In this document: positions 1-9,165 of the stretch, in pieces
Position numbering within the stretch: the stretch's first letter is position 1
Layout: each line of letters begins with the position of its first letter
From: Actinophytocola sp035634895
Lineage (GTDB): Bacteria; Actinomycetota; Actinomycetes; Mycobacteriales; Pseudonocardiaceae
DNA: 64,000 nucleotides
Assembly (NCBI RefSeq): GCF_035634895.1
Contig: NZ_DASQCC010000266.1
Span: forward strand, 54,509-118,508
Direction of reading: 5' to 3'
Translations under genes and position numbers: made by a program
The notes under the pieces: model-generated
The model's database searches: none
The model's input: the letters and a program-made list of their open reading frames with translations, nothing else
What the model was told of the DNA's origin: nothing

Positions 1-1150
1 ACGGACTGGGACGCGATCGGGGAGCGGGAGAACACCCGGGAGATCAAGGTCTTCTACCGGCTCAACACCATGCCACCCGGCATTCCCACCTGGTTCATCG
101 CGCGCTCACACCGGTTCAGCAGGAAGATGCACTGGCGGACCGGCGCGCTGCTCGGCCACGGCGACGGGCAGCACCTCGCCCTCGTCCGGGCGGACACCCA
201 CCGCAACATCGTCGAGCTGGCGGTGCGTGGACCGACACCCGCCGCGTTCTTCTCGGTCCTCGACGACGGGCTCAACCTCACGCTGGAACGGTTTCCCGGT
301 CTGCAGATCACCCGCCAGGTGCCGTGCCGGTGCAAGCCGAGGTGCCAGGAGCTCTTCGACTACGAGGACCTCAGTGCCCGCCTGGCCCGCACGCCGCCGA
401 AGGACCGGATCGAGTGCCGCAAGTCCGCCGACGACGTCTCCGTGCCGGAGCTGCTGCTCGGGCTCGCACCGTCCGAACGCGACACCGCGCGGATGAGCAT
501 CGAGCAGCTGTCCACCATGCTGACCCGGCTGGGCGAGCGCGTCGAGGAACAGACGGCGTTCACGCAGCGTATGTTCCTCCGGACGCAGCGGCAGCTCCAG
601 GTGCAGCAGGAAGCACGGTGCCCCAGCGTCTTCTCGATCGTGCCGACCAGGAAGAAGCTGGCCGGCAGTGCCTATGAGCTACGTCTCCACTGCGAGGAGC
701 CCGGTGCCTGGCACCGGCTCCCGGAACCGGCCGGATGTTATCCGATCACCCAGCCCGCCGAGTGGCTCCGGAAGCTGGGGCCGTACGTCCAGCACCTGAT
801 CACCGGTCTCAAGCACGTGGCGCCGCTCGTCGTGCCCGGTGTCGGCATCGCGGTCGACAAGCTCGACGAGCAGCTCTCCGCGGAGCTCGACCTCATGAAG
901 GAGCTGGTGAGCCAGCTGCCCGACGACATCGTGCACAAGCCGGAACTGACCAAACTGGACGACGCGGACCCGACCCCGGTGGCCCGTGCCGTCAACGAGG
1001 CCGACTACCGCCAGCTGCTGGCGATGTTGACCAGGCTCGACCCGGACCCAGAAGTGGGGTGGTCTGTCCCGGACGACGACGCCGGAGGGCCTGACGCTGT
1101 ACCTGTGTCCGGCCCACGTGGCGGCCTACCGCCAGCCCGGTGTCGGCTAG
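1..1150 (+). pseudogene. Roco-type (COR domain) protein, C-terminal part, apparent frameshift near 1051
   Basis: The reading frame is open from base 1, so the N-terminus lies outside the window. The visible part resembles the region from the COR domain onward in bacterial Roco (Ras-of-complex) proteins: GIPTWFIARSHRF, HWRTGALLGHG, then a Cys-rich stretch and IECRKSADDVSVPELLLG. Family assignment is from memory of such proteins. The frame that carries all of this runs on to 1185 with an odd tail. Shifting by one base at about 1041-1055 gives KWGGLSR, then LTLYLCPAHVAAYRQPGVG and a TAG at 1148-1150. That is a typical Roco ending, and the stop interlocks with the convergent IclR stop as CTAG. 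I infer a one-base insertion, either real or a sequencing error. Confidence 0.7.
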
Positions 1151-1935
1151 CGACCGCTGATCAGGTCGGGGGTCTTCGCCAGTAGCTGGGCGAAGCGGGC
1201 CGCGCCGGCTCTGGCCGCTCGTTCGAGGTGCGAGCGGCGAGCCGCGAACTCCGTGGAGGGGACCGAGAACGCCACCGCTCCGGTCACCCGGCCGGCGGTG
1301 TCCAGCACCGGCGCCGACAGGCAGGCCAGCTCCGGTTGGAACTCCTCGATCTCCAGCGCCATGCCGGCCCGCGACACGTGCTCCAGCTCCGTGTCCAGGT
1401 CCACCGCGCGGACCGTCGTCCGGGACGTCAGGCGGGGCATCCCGGCGTCCGCCAGGTACTCGCGGCGCTCACGGCGGGGCAGCGACGCCAGCAGCACCTT
1501 GCCGAACGCCGTCGCGTGCGCTGCCTCGTGGAAGCCGAAGTCCAGCGGGGTCGCGCGCGGGAACGCCGGCGAGTCGGCCACCGCCGCCACCACGATGTCG
1601 GTCTCCCGGAACACCGTGTAGTACGCGGCCGCCTCCGCCCGCAGGTGCAGGTGGTGCAGCTCGTCCTGCAGCTCCTGGTCCACGTCCAGCTCGGCGCACA
1701 GGCGCTGGTACAGGCTCCCCACCTTGTAGCCGAGGCCGAAGCCGCGGCCATGCCCCAGCCGGATCAGGTAACCCTCGTGTACGAGCGTGTTCAGCAGGTG
1801 ATAGGTGGTCGACAGGTTGTAACCGGTGCGTCTCGCCACCGCCTTCGCCGTGATGCCGTCGCCGGCCGAGCCGACGATGTCCAGCACCCGCAGCGCACGC
1901 TGGGCTGAGCCGATCAACCCGCTCGACTCCGTCAA
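1147..1935 (-). CDS. IclR family transcriptional regulator
   Basis: A 262-residue regulator. An N-terminal winged helix-turn-helix (ALRVLDIVGSAGDG to TTYHLLNTLVHEGYL) is followed by the IclR effector-binding domain (TAFGKVLLASLP, then EFQPELACLSAPV). IclR proteins bind promoter DNA as dimers and respond to small metabolites such as aromatic or carboxylic acids. Start choice: GGGGAGG lies 8 bases before TTG at 1935, whereas the GTG at 1944 overlaps that ribosome site and the longer frame to 1992 adds unrelated sequence. It is divergent from the gene at 2113, which is a possible target. The effector cannot be read from sequence. Confidence 0.88.
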   Translation of the reverse strand: MTESSGLIGSAQRALRVLDIVGSAGDGITAKAVARRTGYNLSTTYHLLNTLVHEGYLIRLGHGRGFGLGYKVGSLYQRLCAELDVDQELQDELHHLHLRAEAAAYYTVFRETDIVVAAVADSPAFPRATPLDFGFHEAAHATAFGKVLLASLPRRERREYLADAGMPRLTSRTTVRAVDLDTELEHVSRAGMALEIEEFQPELACLSAPVLDTAGRVTGAVAFSVPSTEFAARRSHLERAARAGAARFAQLLAKTPDLISGR

Positions 1936-2020
1936 CCGACGCACCTCCCCGGGGCGGCACACTCCACCCCGACGACAGTACGTCAGGATCACCCCCGAGC
2001 GTCAGATGGAACGACGAGAC

Positions 2021-2042
2021 GCGGCCGGGGAACGCCGGCCGC
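2021..2042. promoter_or_regulatory. Inverted repeat between divergent IclR and 2113 genes
   Basis: GCGGCCGG and CCGGCCGC form perfect 8-base arms around a 6-base spacer, midway between two divergent genes. It could be an operator for the IclR protein or a leader hairpin. It is GC-rich, so chance occurrence is possible. Confidence 0.3.
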
Positions 2043-2112
2043 TGGTCCTTTGTGGACGTGCAGGCGGTCTCGCCGTCGGGTGGGTCCCGGCGAACCGGCA
2101 GAATGGGCAGCC

Positions 2113-3087
2113 ATGAGCAGCTGGCAGGAAGTACGCGCTTACCTGCGGTCACACCGCTACGACCTGGCCACCGGGTTCCCGGCGGGGCTCGCGGGAACAC
2201 CGCTGCTCTCCCGCCCGGAATGGACGCCTGCCGCGCCGATTCCCCTGTCCTCGCTGGAGATCTCGTTCGCGCGGGCGCCCGGCTGTGACCTGCCGGTGGC
2301 GTCCGGTCACCCGGGTTACGCCAGCTACTCCGCCGCGATGGCCGCGCTCGACGCGCCCACCGTGTTCGAGAACCGGCCGACCTGGCGGCTGCTCGACGCC
2401 GACCTGGCCGGTCCCGCACCGCGGCTCGTGTTCGGCGACGGGTGGTACTTCGACTCCATCGACACGGGTGAGGCCGCCGCGCACGAGTACGCGGCGGCCC
2501 GGCTCGACGGCACGCCGACCCCGCTGCGCGATGCCGTCACGGACCCCACCGACCTGCGCCTGCGCCCCGCCAACATGGCCGTCAGCGCCCTGACCGTCCG
2601 CGGCGGCGACCAGTTCCTCCTGCACTGGCGCGACCCGGCCAAGGTCGGGCACGCCGGCGGGCTCTACCAGGTCGTGCCGGTCGGCGTGTTCCAGTCGTCC
2701 GGCCCGGACGACTTCGACCTCTGGCGCTTCATGCTCCGCGAGTACGCCGAGGAGCTGCTCGGCGAGCCGGAGGTCGATGCGCCGGACTACGAGACCTGGC
2801 CGTTCGCCACCGCCATGACCGCGGCCCTCGACACCGGCCACCTCACGGCCCACGTACTGGGACTCGGCGTCGACCCGCTGACCTACGCGACCGACCTCCT
2901 CGTACAGGTGAGCATCGACACCGACACCTTCGACGAGCTGTTCGGCGCATGGGTGGCCGTGAACGACGAGGGCGCGGTCACCATGCGCCCGTTCACCTCG
3001 ACATCGACAGAGGGCCTACCGATGCAGGCCGCCGGCGCGGCCTTGGTCCGCCTGGCACTCCCCCGCGAGTCCCGCGTTCAGCCATAG
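2113..3087 (+). CDS. Nudix-like hypothetical protein
   Basis: A 324-residue soluble protein starting at ATG 2113. The only motif I recognise is REYAEELLG at residues 209-217, which resembles the core REUXEE part of a Nudix box. The upstream GX5E portion is not clearly present, so hydrolase activity is uncertain. The front half shows no known domain. No signal peptide or membrane segment is visible. The last codons (encoding RESRVQP) run into the intergenic repeat at 3066, so the repeat has supplied the C-terminus. It is divergent from the IclR gene and converges on the PLP lyase. Confidence 0.75.
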   Translation: MSSWQEVRAYLRSHRYDLATGFPAGLAGTPLLSRPEWTPAAPIPLSSLEISFARAPGCDLPVASGHPGYASYSAAMAALDAPTVFENRPTWRLLDADLAGPAPRLVFGDGWYFDSIDTGEAAAHEYAAARLDGTPTPLRDAVTDPTDLRLRPANMAVSALTVRGGDQFLLHWRDPAKVGHAGGLYQVVPVGVFQSSGPDDFDLWRFMLREYAEELLGEPEVDAPDYETWPFATAMTAALDTGHLTAHVLGLGVDPLTYATDLLVQVSIDTDTFDELFGAWVAVNDEGAVTMRPFTSTSTEGLPMQAAGAALVRLALPRESRVQP

Positions 3088-3220
3088 CGAGTCCCGCGTT
3101 CAGACACCACGAGTTGCGGTTTCGTGCAGACACGCCCAACGCGACTCGGACTCGGTGTGCACGAAACCGCAACTCGGTATGCGCGAACGCGGGACTCGGT
3201 GTGTTTGAACGCGGGACTCG
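3066..3220. repeat. Nested inverted repeat between convergent genes (copy 1)
   Basis: Two direct copies of CGAGTCCCGCGTTCA lie at 3066-3080 and 3088-3102. Their reverse complements lie at 3206-3220 and, trimmed to 14 bases, at 3185-3198. Inside sits a perfect 19-base inverted repeat at 3110-3128 and 3158-3176. The whole is an imperfect palindrome of about 155 bp. It overlaps the last codons of the upstream gene and ends just before the stop of the lyase gene. A related element lies at 11241-11375. It may act as a bidirectional terminator or be a non-autonomous repeat. Confidence 0.8.
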
Positions 3221-3224
3221 CGCG

Positions 3225-4661
3225 TTAGGGGGTGGGGGTGTAGAGGGCGCTCAGGAACTCGGCCAGTAGGCGTTCGCGTAGGGGTGGTGGGGCGGCTGCC
3301 AGCATGGTGTTGATCTCGGCCATGCGGGTGGGGGCCGCTACTTCCGTCAGGCCGGCTGTCGCCAGTAGTGCCGCGAAGTTCTCCGGGGTCAGCTCGGCCG
3401 GGTTCAGGGACGCGATGATCGACGCCATCTCGGGGGGTACCGTGACCGGGCCACGTCGCCGGGCGGCGGCGACAGCGGACGCCAGGTCCTCGATCAGCAA
3501 CGACTCCGCGCCGTGGTTCGCGGCCGTTACCGTCAGGTGGAGGTTCGGGCGGGACAGCTCGAAACCGAACTGTGGCTGTAGGTACCAACCCCGCTCGGTC
3601 ATCTCGTCGGCCACCGTGAACACGTCGAAGTCGTCCGACGTGGCCGCCACCGACAGCAGGGTCGACCGTGGATCGCCCTGTACCGCCAGGCCCTCCAGCG
3701 ACTCGATGCCCGACCGGACCGCGCGGACCGCGGACAGCACGCGGGCCGCCAGCTCACGGTAACCCTCGTCGCCGAGGTGGTTCAGCACCGCCCACGCCCC
3801 GGCCAGGGGGCCGCCCGAGCGGGTCGACTGGAGCGTCGAGTTCAGCATCGTGTACCCGGGCCAGGACGCGCTCGCGAAGAACTGCGGGCGCCGCAGCTCC
3901 GCGTTCGCGTGCAGCAGCACGGACGTCCCTTTCGGACAGTAAGCGTACTTGTGCAGGTCCACCGACAGGCTCGTCACCCCGGGCACGGACAGGTCGAAGT
4001 CGGGCAGGGACACGCCGAGCGAACGGAAGTACGGCAGCACCCAGCCACCGATACAGGCGTCCACATGGCACCGGACACCCCGCGCGGCGGCGGCCGCCGC
4101 GACCTCGGTCACCGGGTCGATCACGCCGTGCGCGTACGACGGCGCGCTCACCACCACCAGCACCGTGCGGCCGTCGATCGCCGCCGCCATCGCCGAGGGG
4201 TCCGCGGTGAACGACGGCGTCACCGGCACCGTCGCCAGTTCGACCTCGAAGTAGTGCGCCGCCTTGTGGAACGCGGCGTGCGCGGTCGACGGCACCACGA
4301 TCCGCGGCCGTTCGACGTCCGGGCGGGCGACGCGGGCCGCGTGCACCGCCAGCATGCAGCTCTCGGTCCCGCCGGACGTCACGCTGCCCACCGTGGCCGG
4401 TCCACCGCCGAGCAGCCCGGCCGCCGCGGCCACGATGTCGTTCTCCATCCGCAGCAGGCTGGGGAACGCCGTCGGATCGAGGCCGTTCGCCGAGCTGGCC
4501 AGCGCGTGCGCCTCGGCGGCCAGCGAGTCCAAACCGGACAGTCCGCTGTCGTAGACGTAGGCGAGGGTGCGGCCGCCGTGCGTCGGCAGGTCGCCGGCCC
4601 GCAGGGAACGCAGCGAGTCGAGGACCCGGTCCGCGGGCAGACCAACGGTAGGCAGGCTCAC
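3225..4661 (-). CDS. PLP-dependent lyase/decarboxylase (sphingosine-1-phosphate lyase-like)
   Basis: A 478-residue fold-type I PLP enzyme of the group II decarboxylase / sphingosine-phosphate lyase type. Visible landmarks are the phosphate-binding SGGTES at 96-101, the PLP-ring Asp in HVDACIGG (D201), and the Schiff-base lysine in SVDLHKYAYCPKG (K238). The substrate is not determined; an amino acid or a phosphorylated amino alcohol are both possible. Its GTG start overlaps the stop of the MFS gene by four bases (GTGA), so the two are translationally coupled. Pairing with a transporter suggests one imports or exports the substrate or product of the other. Confidence 0.85.
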   Translation of the reverse strand: MSLPTVGLPADRVLDSLRSLRAGDLPTHGGRTLAYVYDSGLSGLDSLAAEAHALASSANGLDPTAFPSLLRMENDIVAAAAGLLGGGPATVGSVTSGGTESCMLAVHAARVARPDVERPRIVVPSTAHAAFHKAAHYFEVELATVPVTPSFTADPSAMAAAIDGRTVLVVVSAPSYAHGVIDPVTEVAAAAAARGVRCHVDACIGGWVLPYFRSLGVSLPDFDLSVPGVTSLSVDLHKYAYCPKGTSVLLHANAELRRPQFFASASWPGYTMLNSTLQSTRSGGPLAGAWAVLNHLGDEGYRELAARVLSAVRAVRSGIESLEGLAVQGDPRSTLLSVAATSDDFDVFTVADEMTERGWYLQPQFGFELSRPNLHLTVTAANHGAESLLIEDLASAVAAARRRGPVTVPPEMASIIASLNPAELTPENFAALLATAGLTEVAAPTRMAEINTMLAAAPPPLRERLLAEFLSALYTPTP

Positions 4662-5986
4662 GTGGCGAACAACTCCTTGTGCCGTAACAACGGCAGCGCC
4701 GCGAGTGCGAACAGGGCGGGCACCAGCCCGGCGCCGATGACCACGGCGGTCACCGCGCTCCCGGGCTGCGTGACCTCCTCACCGGACGACGACACGTACC
4801 CGCCGACGGCCAGGATCAGCCCGTACAGACCGGGGCCCAGCGCGAGACCGAGTGTCTCGCCCGCGGTCCACACCCCGGCGAACACGCCGGCGCGGACCTG
4901 CCCGGTACGCCTCTCCTCCGCGCTGATCACGTCCGGCAGGATCGACAGCGGGAACACCTGCAGCCCCGCGTACCCGATCCCCGCCACCGCCACGAACAGC
5001 ACGATCGCGACCGGCGGCAGGGCCCGCGCGAACAGCGCGCCGCACATGCCGAACGCGAAGACGAAGGTCGAGACCACGTAACCGAAAAGCTTGCCGTAGC
5101 GCCCGGCGACCCGCTGCAGCACCGGCATCACGAGCAGCGCCGGCCCCACGAACGCGACGAACAGCAGCGGCTGCCACGACGCGTCCCCGAGCGCGACGCG
5201 CGCCAGGTAGTCCACACCGGCCAGCAGCGTGCCGATGCCCACCGCCTGGACGACGAACGCGCCCAGCAGCACCCGGAACGGCCGGCAGTCCCGTACCGCC
5301 GCGATGGTCTCCCGCCAGCTCGCCACCGACGGCAGCGGCGGCGCGACCCGGGTCCGCGCGGTGCCGATGAACACCGCGATCGAGCCGAGGAGGATGAGCA
5401 CGCCGACGGCGATGCCCATGATCCGGTAGCCGGCGAGGCCGCCGACGACGTCCCGCACGGCCGGCGCGCCCGCGCCGCTGATCAGGATCGCGACCGCCAG
5501 CAACGCGATGCGCCATGCGGTGAGCCGCGTCCGCTCGACCGGGCTCGTCGTCAGCTCGGCCGGCAAGGCGTTGAACGGCACCACGAAGAACGCGAACGCG
5601 GTGGCACACAGGACGAACACGACCGCCACGTACGTCGCGTCGAGCGCCGTCGAGCCGGTGTCCGGGCCGGCGAACAACGCGGCGAAGAGGATCGCGAGCG
5701 CGACGCCGCCGTAGATCAGGTACGGCCGGCGGGCACCGAGCCTGCCGGTGGTGCGGTCGCTCATCCGTCCGGCGATCGGGTTGAAGACGACGTCCCACGC
5801 CTTCGGCAGCAGCACGAGCAGACCGGCCACCGACGCGGCCACGCCCAGCTCGTCGGTCAGGTACGGCAGCAGCAGAAGCCCGGGCACCGTGCCGAACGCG
5901 CCGGTCGACAGCGACCCGAGGGCGTAGCCGAACCGCGTGCGGACACCGAGCCGGTCCTCCGGCAGAACGTGAGAGGTATTCGCCAT
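4658..5986 (-). CDS. MFS transporter, glycoside-pentoside-hexuronide (MelB-like) type
   Basis: A 442-residue membrane protein with about twelve hydrophobic segments. The first cytoplasmic loop has DRTTGRLGARRP, the charged signature of MelB-type cation:sugar symporters and relatives. A related FRVLLGAF segment begins the second half. The substrate is unknown and MelB-like members are not all sugar carriers. It follows the methyltransferase gene with a 58-base gap and overlaps the lyase gene by four bases, so it is probably part of the same minus-strand transcription unit. Confidence 0.85.
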   Translation of the reverse strand: MANTSHVLPEDRLGVRTRFGYALGSLSTGAFGTVPGLLLLPYLTDELGVAASVAGLLVLLPKAWDVVFNPIAGRMSDRTTGRLGARRPYLIYGGVALAILFAALFAGPDTGSTALDATYVAVVFVLCATAFAFFVVPFNALPAELTTSPVERTRLTAWRIALLAVAILISGAGAPAVRDVVGGLAGYRIMGIAVGVLILLGSIAVFIGTARTRVAPPLPSVASWRETIAAVRDCRPFRVLLGAFVVQAVGIGTLLAGVDYLARVALGDASWQPLLFVAFVGPALLVMPVLQRVAGRYGKLFGYVVSTFVFAFGMCGALFARALPPVAIVLFVAVAGIGYAGLQVFPLSILPDVISAEERRTGQVRAGVFAGVWTAGETLGLALGPGLYGLILAVGGYVSSSGEEVTQPGSAVTAVVIGAGLVPALFALAALPLLRHKELFAT

Positions 5987-6044
5987 TGTGCGTGCACCCT
6001 ACAGGAGCAGAGGCGGAAGCGAACGCCATCGGGAGGTCCAGCCC

Positions 6045-7223
6045 TTACCACGACAGGATGAACCGGCACTCCGCCTTCTCGAGCACGATGTCACCGTCCG
6101 GGCCGGACACGCCGGCCGGGTACGCGTCGATGCGCAGCCCGTCGGTGCCCGGCCGGCCCGCCGAGATCCAGTCCTGGACGTGCGCGAGCAGTTCGCCGGC
6201 GACCGTGTCGTCGCCGTAGCCGAGCACGGCCAGCTCGCCGTCGGCTCTGCTCAGCAGCGCCACGCCGTCGTCGCCGAGGATCCCCGCGGTGACGGTGGAC
6301 TCCGGCGCCCGCATCGGCGCGGCACGCAGCGTCGGCACGCCGGCGCCGGCGACTTCGGACAGTCCACACCAACGCGGCTCCCGCACCGCGAGCCACAGGC
6401 TGAGCCCGTCGAACAGTTCCGCGGCGCTCGGCGTGGTGCCCGTGCCGACCACGGTCGGGGCCTCGGCGAGCACCGCCGCGAGCGCGTCCGGGTCGACGGC
6501 GCGATCGTGCGGCAGGCTGAGGGTGACCGACTCGCCGACCCGGTAGCTCCGCTCCGGCCCGGCGAACGGGCCACGCATGCGCATGAAGCCGCACGGCTGC
6601 GCGGACCGGCTGGTCCAGTGGTCACCGGCCAGCTCGAACGCGACCGAGCGCTGCACGCCGTGCAGGTCCAGCGGCACCACGAGCCGGCCGCCCGGCGCGA
6701 GCTGCTCGCGCCAGGCCGGGGCCAGGTCCCACACGCCGACGGTCGCGATGATCCGGTCGTACGGGGCGCCGTCGGGGCACCCGAGTGCGCCGTCGCCGGT
6801 CACCAGGGCGACGTCCGCGCAACCGGCGGCGTCGAGGTTCTCGCGGGCGTGCTCGACGGTGTCCGCGTCGAGGTCGACGCTCGTGACGCGGCCCCGCCCG
6901 CCGACGATGCTGGCGAGCAGGGCCGCGTTGAACCCGGTGCCGGCGCCGATCTCCAGCACGCGCTGGCCGCCGCGTGCGGCCAGCTGGTCGAGCATGATCG
7001 CCATGATCGTCGGCTGGGACGACGAGCTGATCGGCCGGCCGTCCCCGTCGCGCTTGGTCACGATCGCCTCGTCCCGGTACGCCTGCTCAGGTGGCAGGTC
7101 GGGGAGGAAGAGGTGTCTCGGCACCGTCCGCAACGCGTTGACGACCGACGGATCGGTGGCCGCGCCCTGCTGTAGTACCTGACCGAGTAGGCGCAGCCGC
7201 AACGCGTTCAGCTCAACGGGCAC
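6045..7223 (-). CDS. PCMT-like SAM-dependent methyltransferase
   Basis: A 392-residue protein of the protein-L-isoaspartate O-methyltransferase type. Landmarks are PRHLFLP, ISSSSQPTIMAIMLDQL and the SAM-binding loop VLEIGAGTGFNAALLA around residues 89-104. It is much longer than housekeeping PCMT (about 210 residues), with an extra C-terminal half of about 180 residues. Long actinobacterial forms occur in peptide natural-product loci, including the so-called FxLD system, but I found no matching precursor peptide here. It starts at GTG, 19 bases after the ABC permease stop. It may repair proteins or modify an exported peptide; sequence alone does not decide. Confidence 0.8.
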   Translation of the reverse strand: MPVELNALRLRLLGQVLQQGAATDPSVVNALRTVPRHLFLPDLPPEQAYRDEAIVTKRDGDGRPISSSSQPTIMAIMLDQLAARGGQRVLEIGAGTGFNAALLASIVGGRGRVTSVDLDADTVEHARENLDAAGCADVALVTGDGALGCPDGAPYDRIIATVGVWDLAPAWREQLAPGGRLVVPLDLHGVQRSVAFELAGDHWTSRSAQPCGFMRMRGPFAGPERSYRVGESVTLSLPHDRAVDPDALAAVLAEAPTVVGTGTTPSAAELFDGLSLWLAVREPRWCGLSEVAGAGVPTLRAAPMRAPESTVTAGILGDDGVALLSRADGELAVLGYGDDTVAGELLAHVQDWISAGRPGTDGLRIDAYPAGVSGPDGDIVLEKAECRFILSW

Positions 7224-7242
7224 CCGGCCAATGCTGCCAGGA

Positions 7243-8019
7243 TCAGAGCGATCGTTGGTAGGACCGGAAGGCGCGGGTGGCGACGAACCCGGCGACGACG
7301 GCGACCGCGAGCAGCCCGCCGAGCCGGACGAACACCGCTGACCAGTCCGGATCCGCCGACAGCGCCTGCCTGGCCGCGACGACCGCCCAGTCGACCGGGT
7401 TGTAGGACGAGACGGTCTGGATCCAGTCCGGCGCCACCTCGCGGGCCATCATCGCCGAGGAGAGGAACGACAGCGGCAGGGTGAGCATCGTGGAGAACCC
7501 GATGAGGGACTCCCCGGTGCGCACGATCAACGCCATTCCGTTGGACAGGCAGGAGAACGAGGCGCCGAGCAGCACCGCCGCCAGCAACATGACGAGGACG
7601 CCGGCGATCCCGCCCGAGAACTCCGCGCCGAGCGCCAGCCCGACCAGCACCACGACGACACCCTGCACGACGATCGAGACCGCCTGGTTCAGCACCGACG
7701 CGAGCATCATCGCGCCCCTGCTGACCGGCGAGGACAGCATGCGGTCCATGACCCCGCGGTCCATGTCGTCGATGAACGCCATGCCGGCCCAGCCACTGCT
7801 GAACAGCACGGTCATGATCACCACGCCCGGGGTCAGGAAGTCGATGTAGGAGCCGGTCGCGAAGCCGGGCAGCTCGACGACCCGCTTGAACAGCTGGCCG
7901 AACAGCAACAGCCAGATCATCGGCTGTACCAGCATGATCACCACGAACGCCGGCTGGCGCAGGGTGAACATGACCAGGCGGTGGGTGAGGAAGCGGGCGT
8001 GTGGGACGAGGGTGGTCAC
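7243..8019 (-). CDS. ABC-2 type exporter permease (DrrB-like)
   Basis: A 258-residue permease with about six hydrophobic segments and the ABC-2 hallmark stretch FIDDMDRGVMDRMLSSPVSR after the second. This class pairs with DrrA-type ATPases to export drugs, lipids or natural products. It overlaps the ATPase gene by four bases. SFLSSAMMAREVAPDWIQ near the C-terminus is typical of DrrB-like permeases. Confidence 0.92.
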   Translation of the reverse strand: MTTLVPHARFLTHRLVMFTLRQPAFVVIMLVQPMIWLLLFGQLFKRVVELPGFATGSYIDFLTPGVVIMTVLFSSGWAGMAFIDDMDRGVMDRMLSSPVSRGAMMLASVLNQAVSIVVQGVVVVLVGLALGAEFSGGIAGVLVMLLAAVLLGASFSCLSNGMALIVRTGESLIGFSTMLTLPLSFLSSAMMAREVAPDWIQTVSSYNPVDWAVVAARQALSADPDWSAVFVRLGGLLAVAVVAGFVATRAFRSYQRSL

Positions 8020-9008
8020 CGGGCCACCTCCAGCTGGTCCTTGCTCGCGTCGGCGGAGGCGAACGTGCGGCCGGTGTAGCGCAGGTAGACGTCGTCCAGT
8101 GCGGGACGGGCGACCGTCACCGCGGCCACCGCGACCGACGAGCGCTCCAGTGCGGCGAGTGCCGCCGGCACCGCGCTCGCGCCGTGGTCGACGCGGGTGC
8201 GGATGGTCCGGCCGGACACCGTGATCTCCCGGGTGCCGGCCAACCCCTCGATGGCCGTGCGTGCGGCGTCGACCGACGCCTCCGGCGACAGGTCGATCAC
8301 GACCGCGTCGCCACGCAGCTCACTCTTCAGCTCCTCCGGGCTGCCCTCGGCGACGAGCCGGCCGCGGTCCACGATGACGAGTTGGTCGGCGAGGTGGTCG
8401 GCCTCCTCCAGGTAGTGCGTGGTCAGCAGGATCGTCAGCCGCTCGCTGCGGGCCAGCCGGGCGATCTCCGACCACATCTCGCTGCGGGCCTGCGGGTCGA
8501 GCCCGGTGGTCGGCTCGTCGAGGAACAGCACCGTCGGCCGGTGCACCAGGCCCATGGCGACGTCGAGCTTGCGCTGCATGCCGCCGGAGTACTGCTTGAC
8601 CAGCCGGTTCGCGGCCTCGGTCAGGTCGAACAACGCGAGCAGCTCGTCCACCCGCTGCTTCGCCGCGCGGCCACGCATGCCGTGGACATGCCCGACGAGC
8701 AGCAGGTTCTCCCGGCCGGTCAGTTGGGGGTCGGCGCCGGTCTTCTGGGTGACCACGCCGATCGCGCGGCGTACGTCGTTCGGCCTGGCCAGCACGTCGA
8801 CGCCGGCCACGGTCGCGGAGCCGCTGGTCGGCCGGGACAGCGTGGTGAGGATCTTGATGGTGGTGGACTTGCCGGCGCCGTTCGGGCCGAGCAGCCCGAA
8901 GACCGTGCCGGCACGGACCGAGAAGCTCAGCCCGCTCAGGGCCGTGACGTCCCCGTACCTCTTGACTAGGTCGACGGCCTCGATGGCCGTCTCGTGCGCA
9001 TGCGTCAT
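8016..9008 (-). CDS. ABC exporter ATPase (DrrA-like)
   Basis: A 330-residue ATPase with Walker A GPNGAGKST at 41-49, signature YSGGMQRKLDVA from 140, Walker B LFLDEP at 161-166 and the switch histidine in LTTHYLEEAD. The C-terminal extension of about 100 residues, ending LDDVYLRYTGR, is typical of daunorubicin-resistance type DrrA proteins. A strong AGGAGG ribosome site precedes the ATG. A dyad matching the one at the PadR start lies about 160 bases upstream, so PadR repression is likely. Confidence 0.93.
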   Translation of the reverse strand: MTHAHETAIEAVDLVKRYGDVTALSGLSFSVRAGTVFGLLGPNGAGKSTTIKILTTLSRPTSGSATVAGVDVLARPNDVRRAIGVVTQKTGADPQLTGRENLLLVGHVHGMRGRAAKQRVDELLALFDLTEAANRLVKQYSGGMQRKLDVAMGLVHRPTVLFLDEPTTGLDPQARSEMWSEIARLARSERLTILLTTHYLEEADHLADQLVIVDRGRLVAEGSPEELKSELRGDAVVIDLSPEASVDAARTAIEGLAGTREITVSGRTIRTRVDHGASAVPAALAALERSSVAVAAVTVARPALDDVYLRYTGRTFASADASKDQLEVAR

Positions 9009-9110
9009 CGACGCTTCCTCCTGGTTGGGTCAACCAGGCCCGTCCGCACGCACGGCTATTGTTGAAGGTGCGCCTGGTGCCGGTTACGAGCCGAGCCTGG
9101 GTTTCTGGTC

Positions 9111-9140
9111 ACTGGCCGGGTGTTGCCGCACCCGGCCAGT
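9111..9140. terminator. GC-rich hairpin between PadR and DrrA genes
   Basis: ACTGGCCGGGTG and CACCCGGCCAGT pair perfectly over 12 bases around a 6-base loop. It lies after the PadR stop and between the putative operator and the DrrA start. No T-tract follows on the minus strand, so it may be an attenuator or RNA-stability structure and not a classic terminator. Confidence 0.5.
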
Positions 9141-9165
9141 GTTGTGTGACGAACTCTCCCCCTTC

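Noticed and set aside
6045..7223. Calling a complete FxLD-type peptide system around the methyltransferase
   Set aside because: No precursor with the FxLD motif was found in any nearby gap, so only the enzyme is reported.
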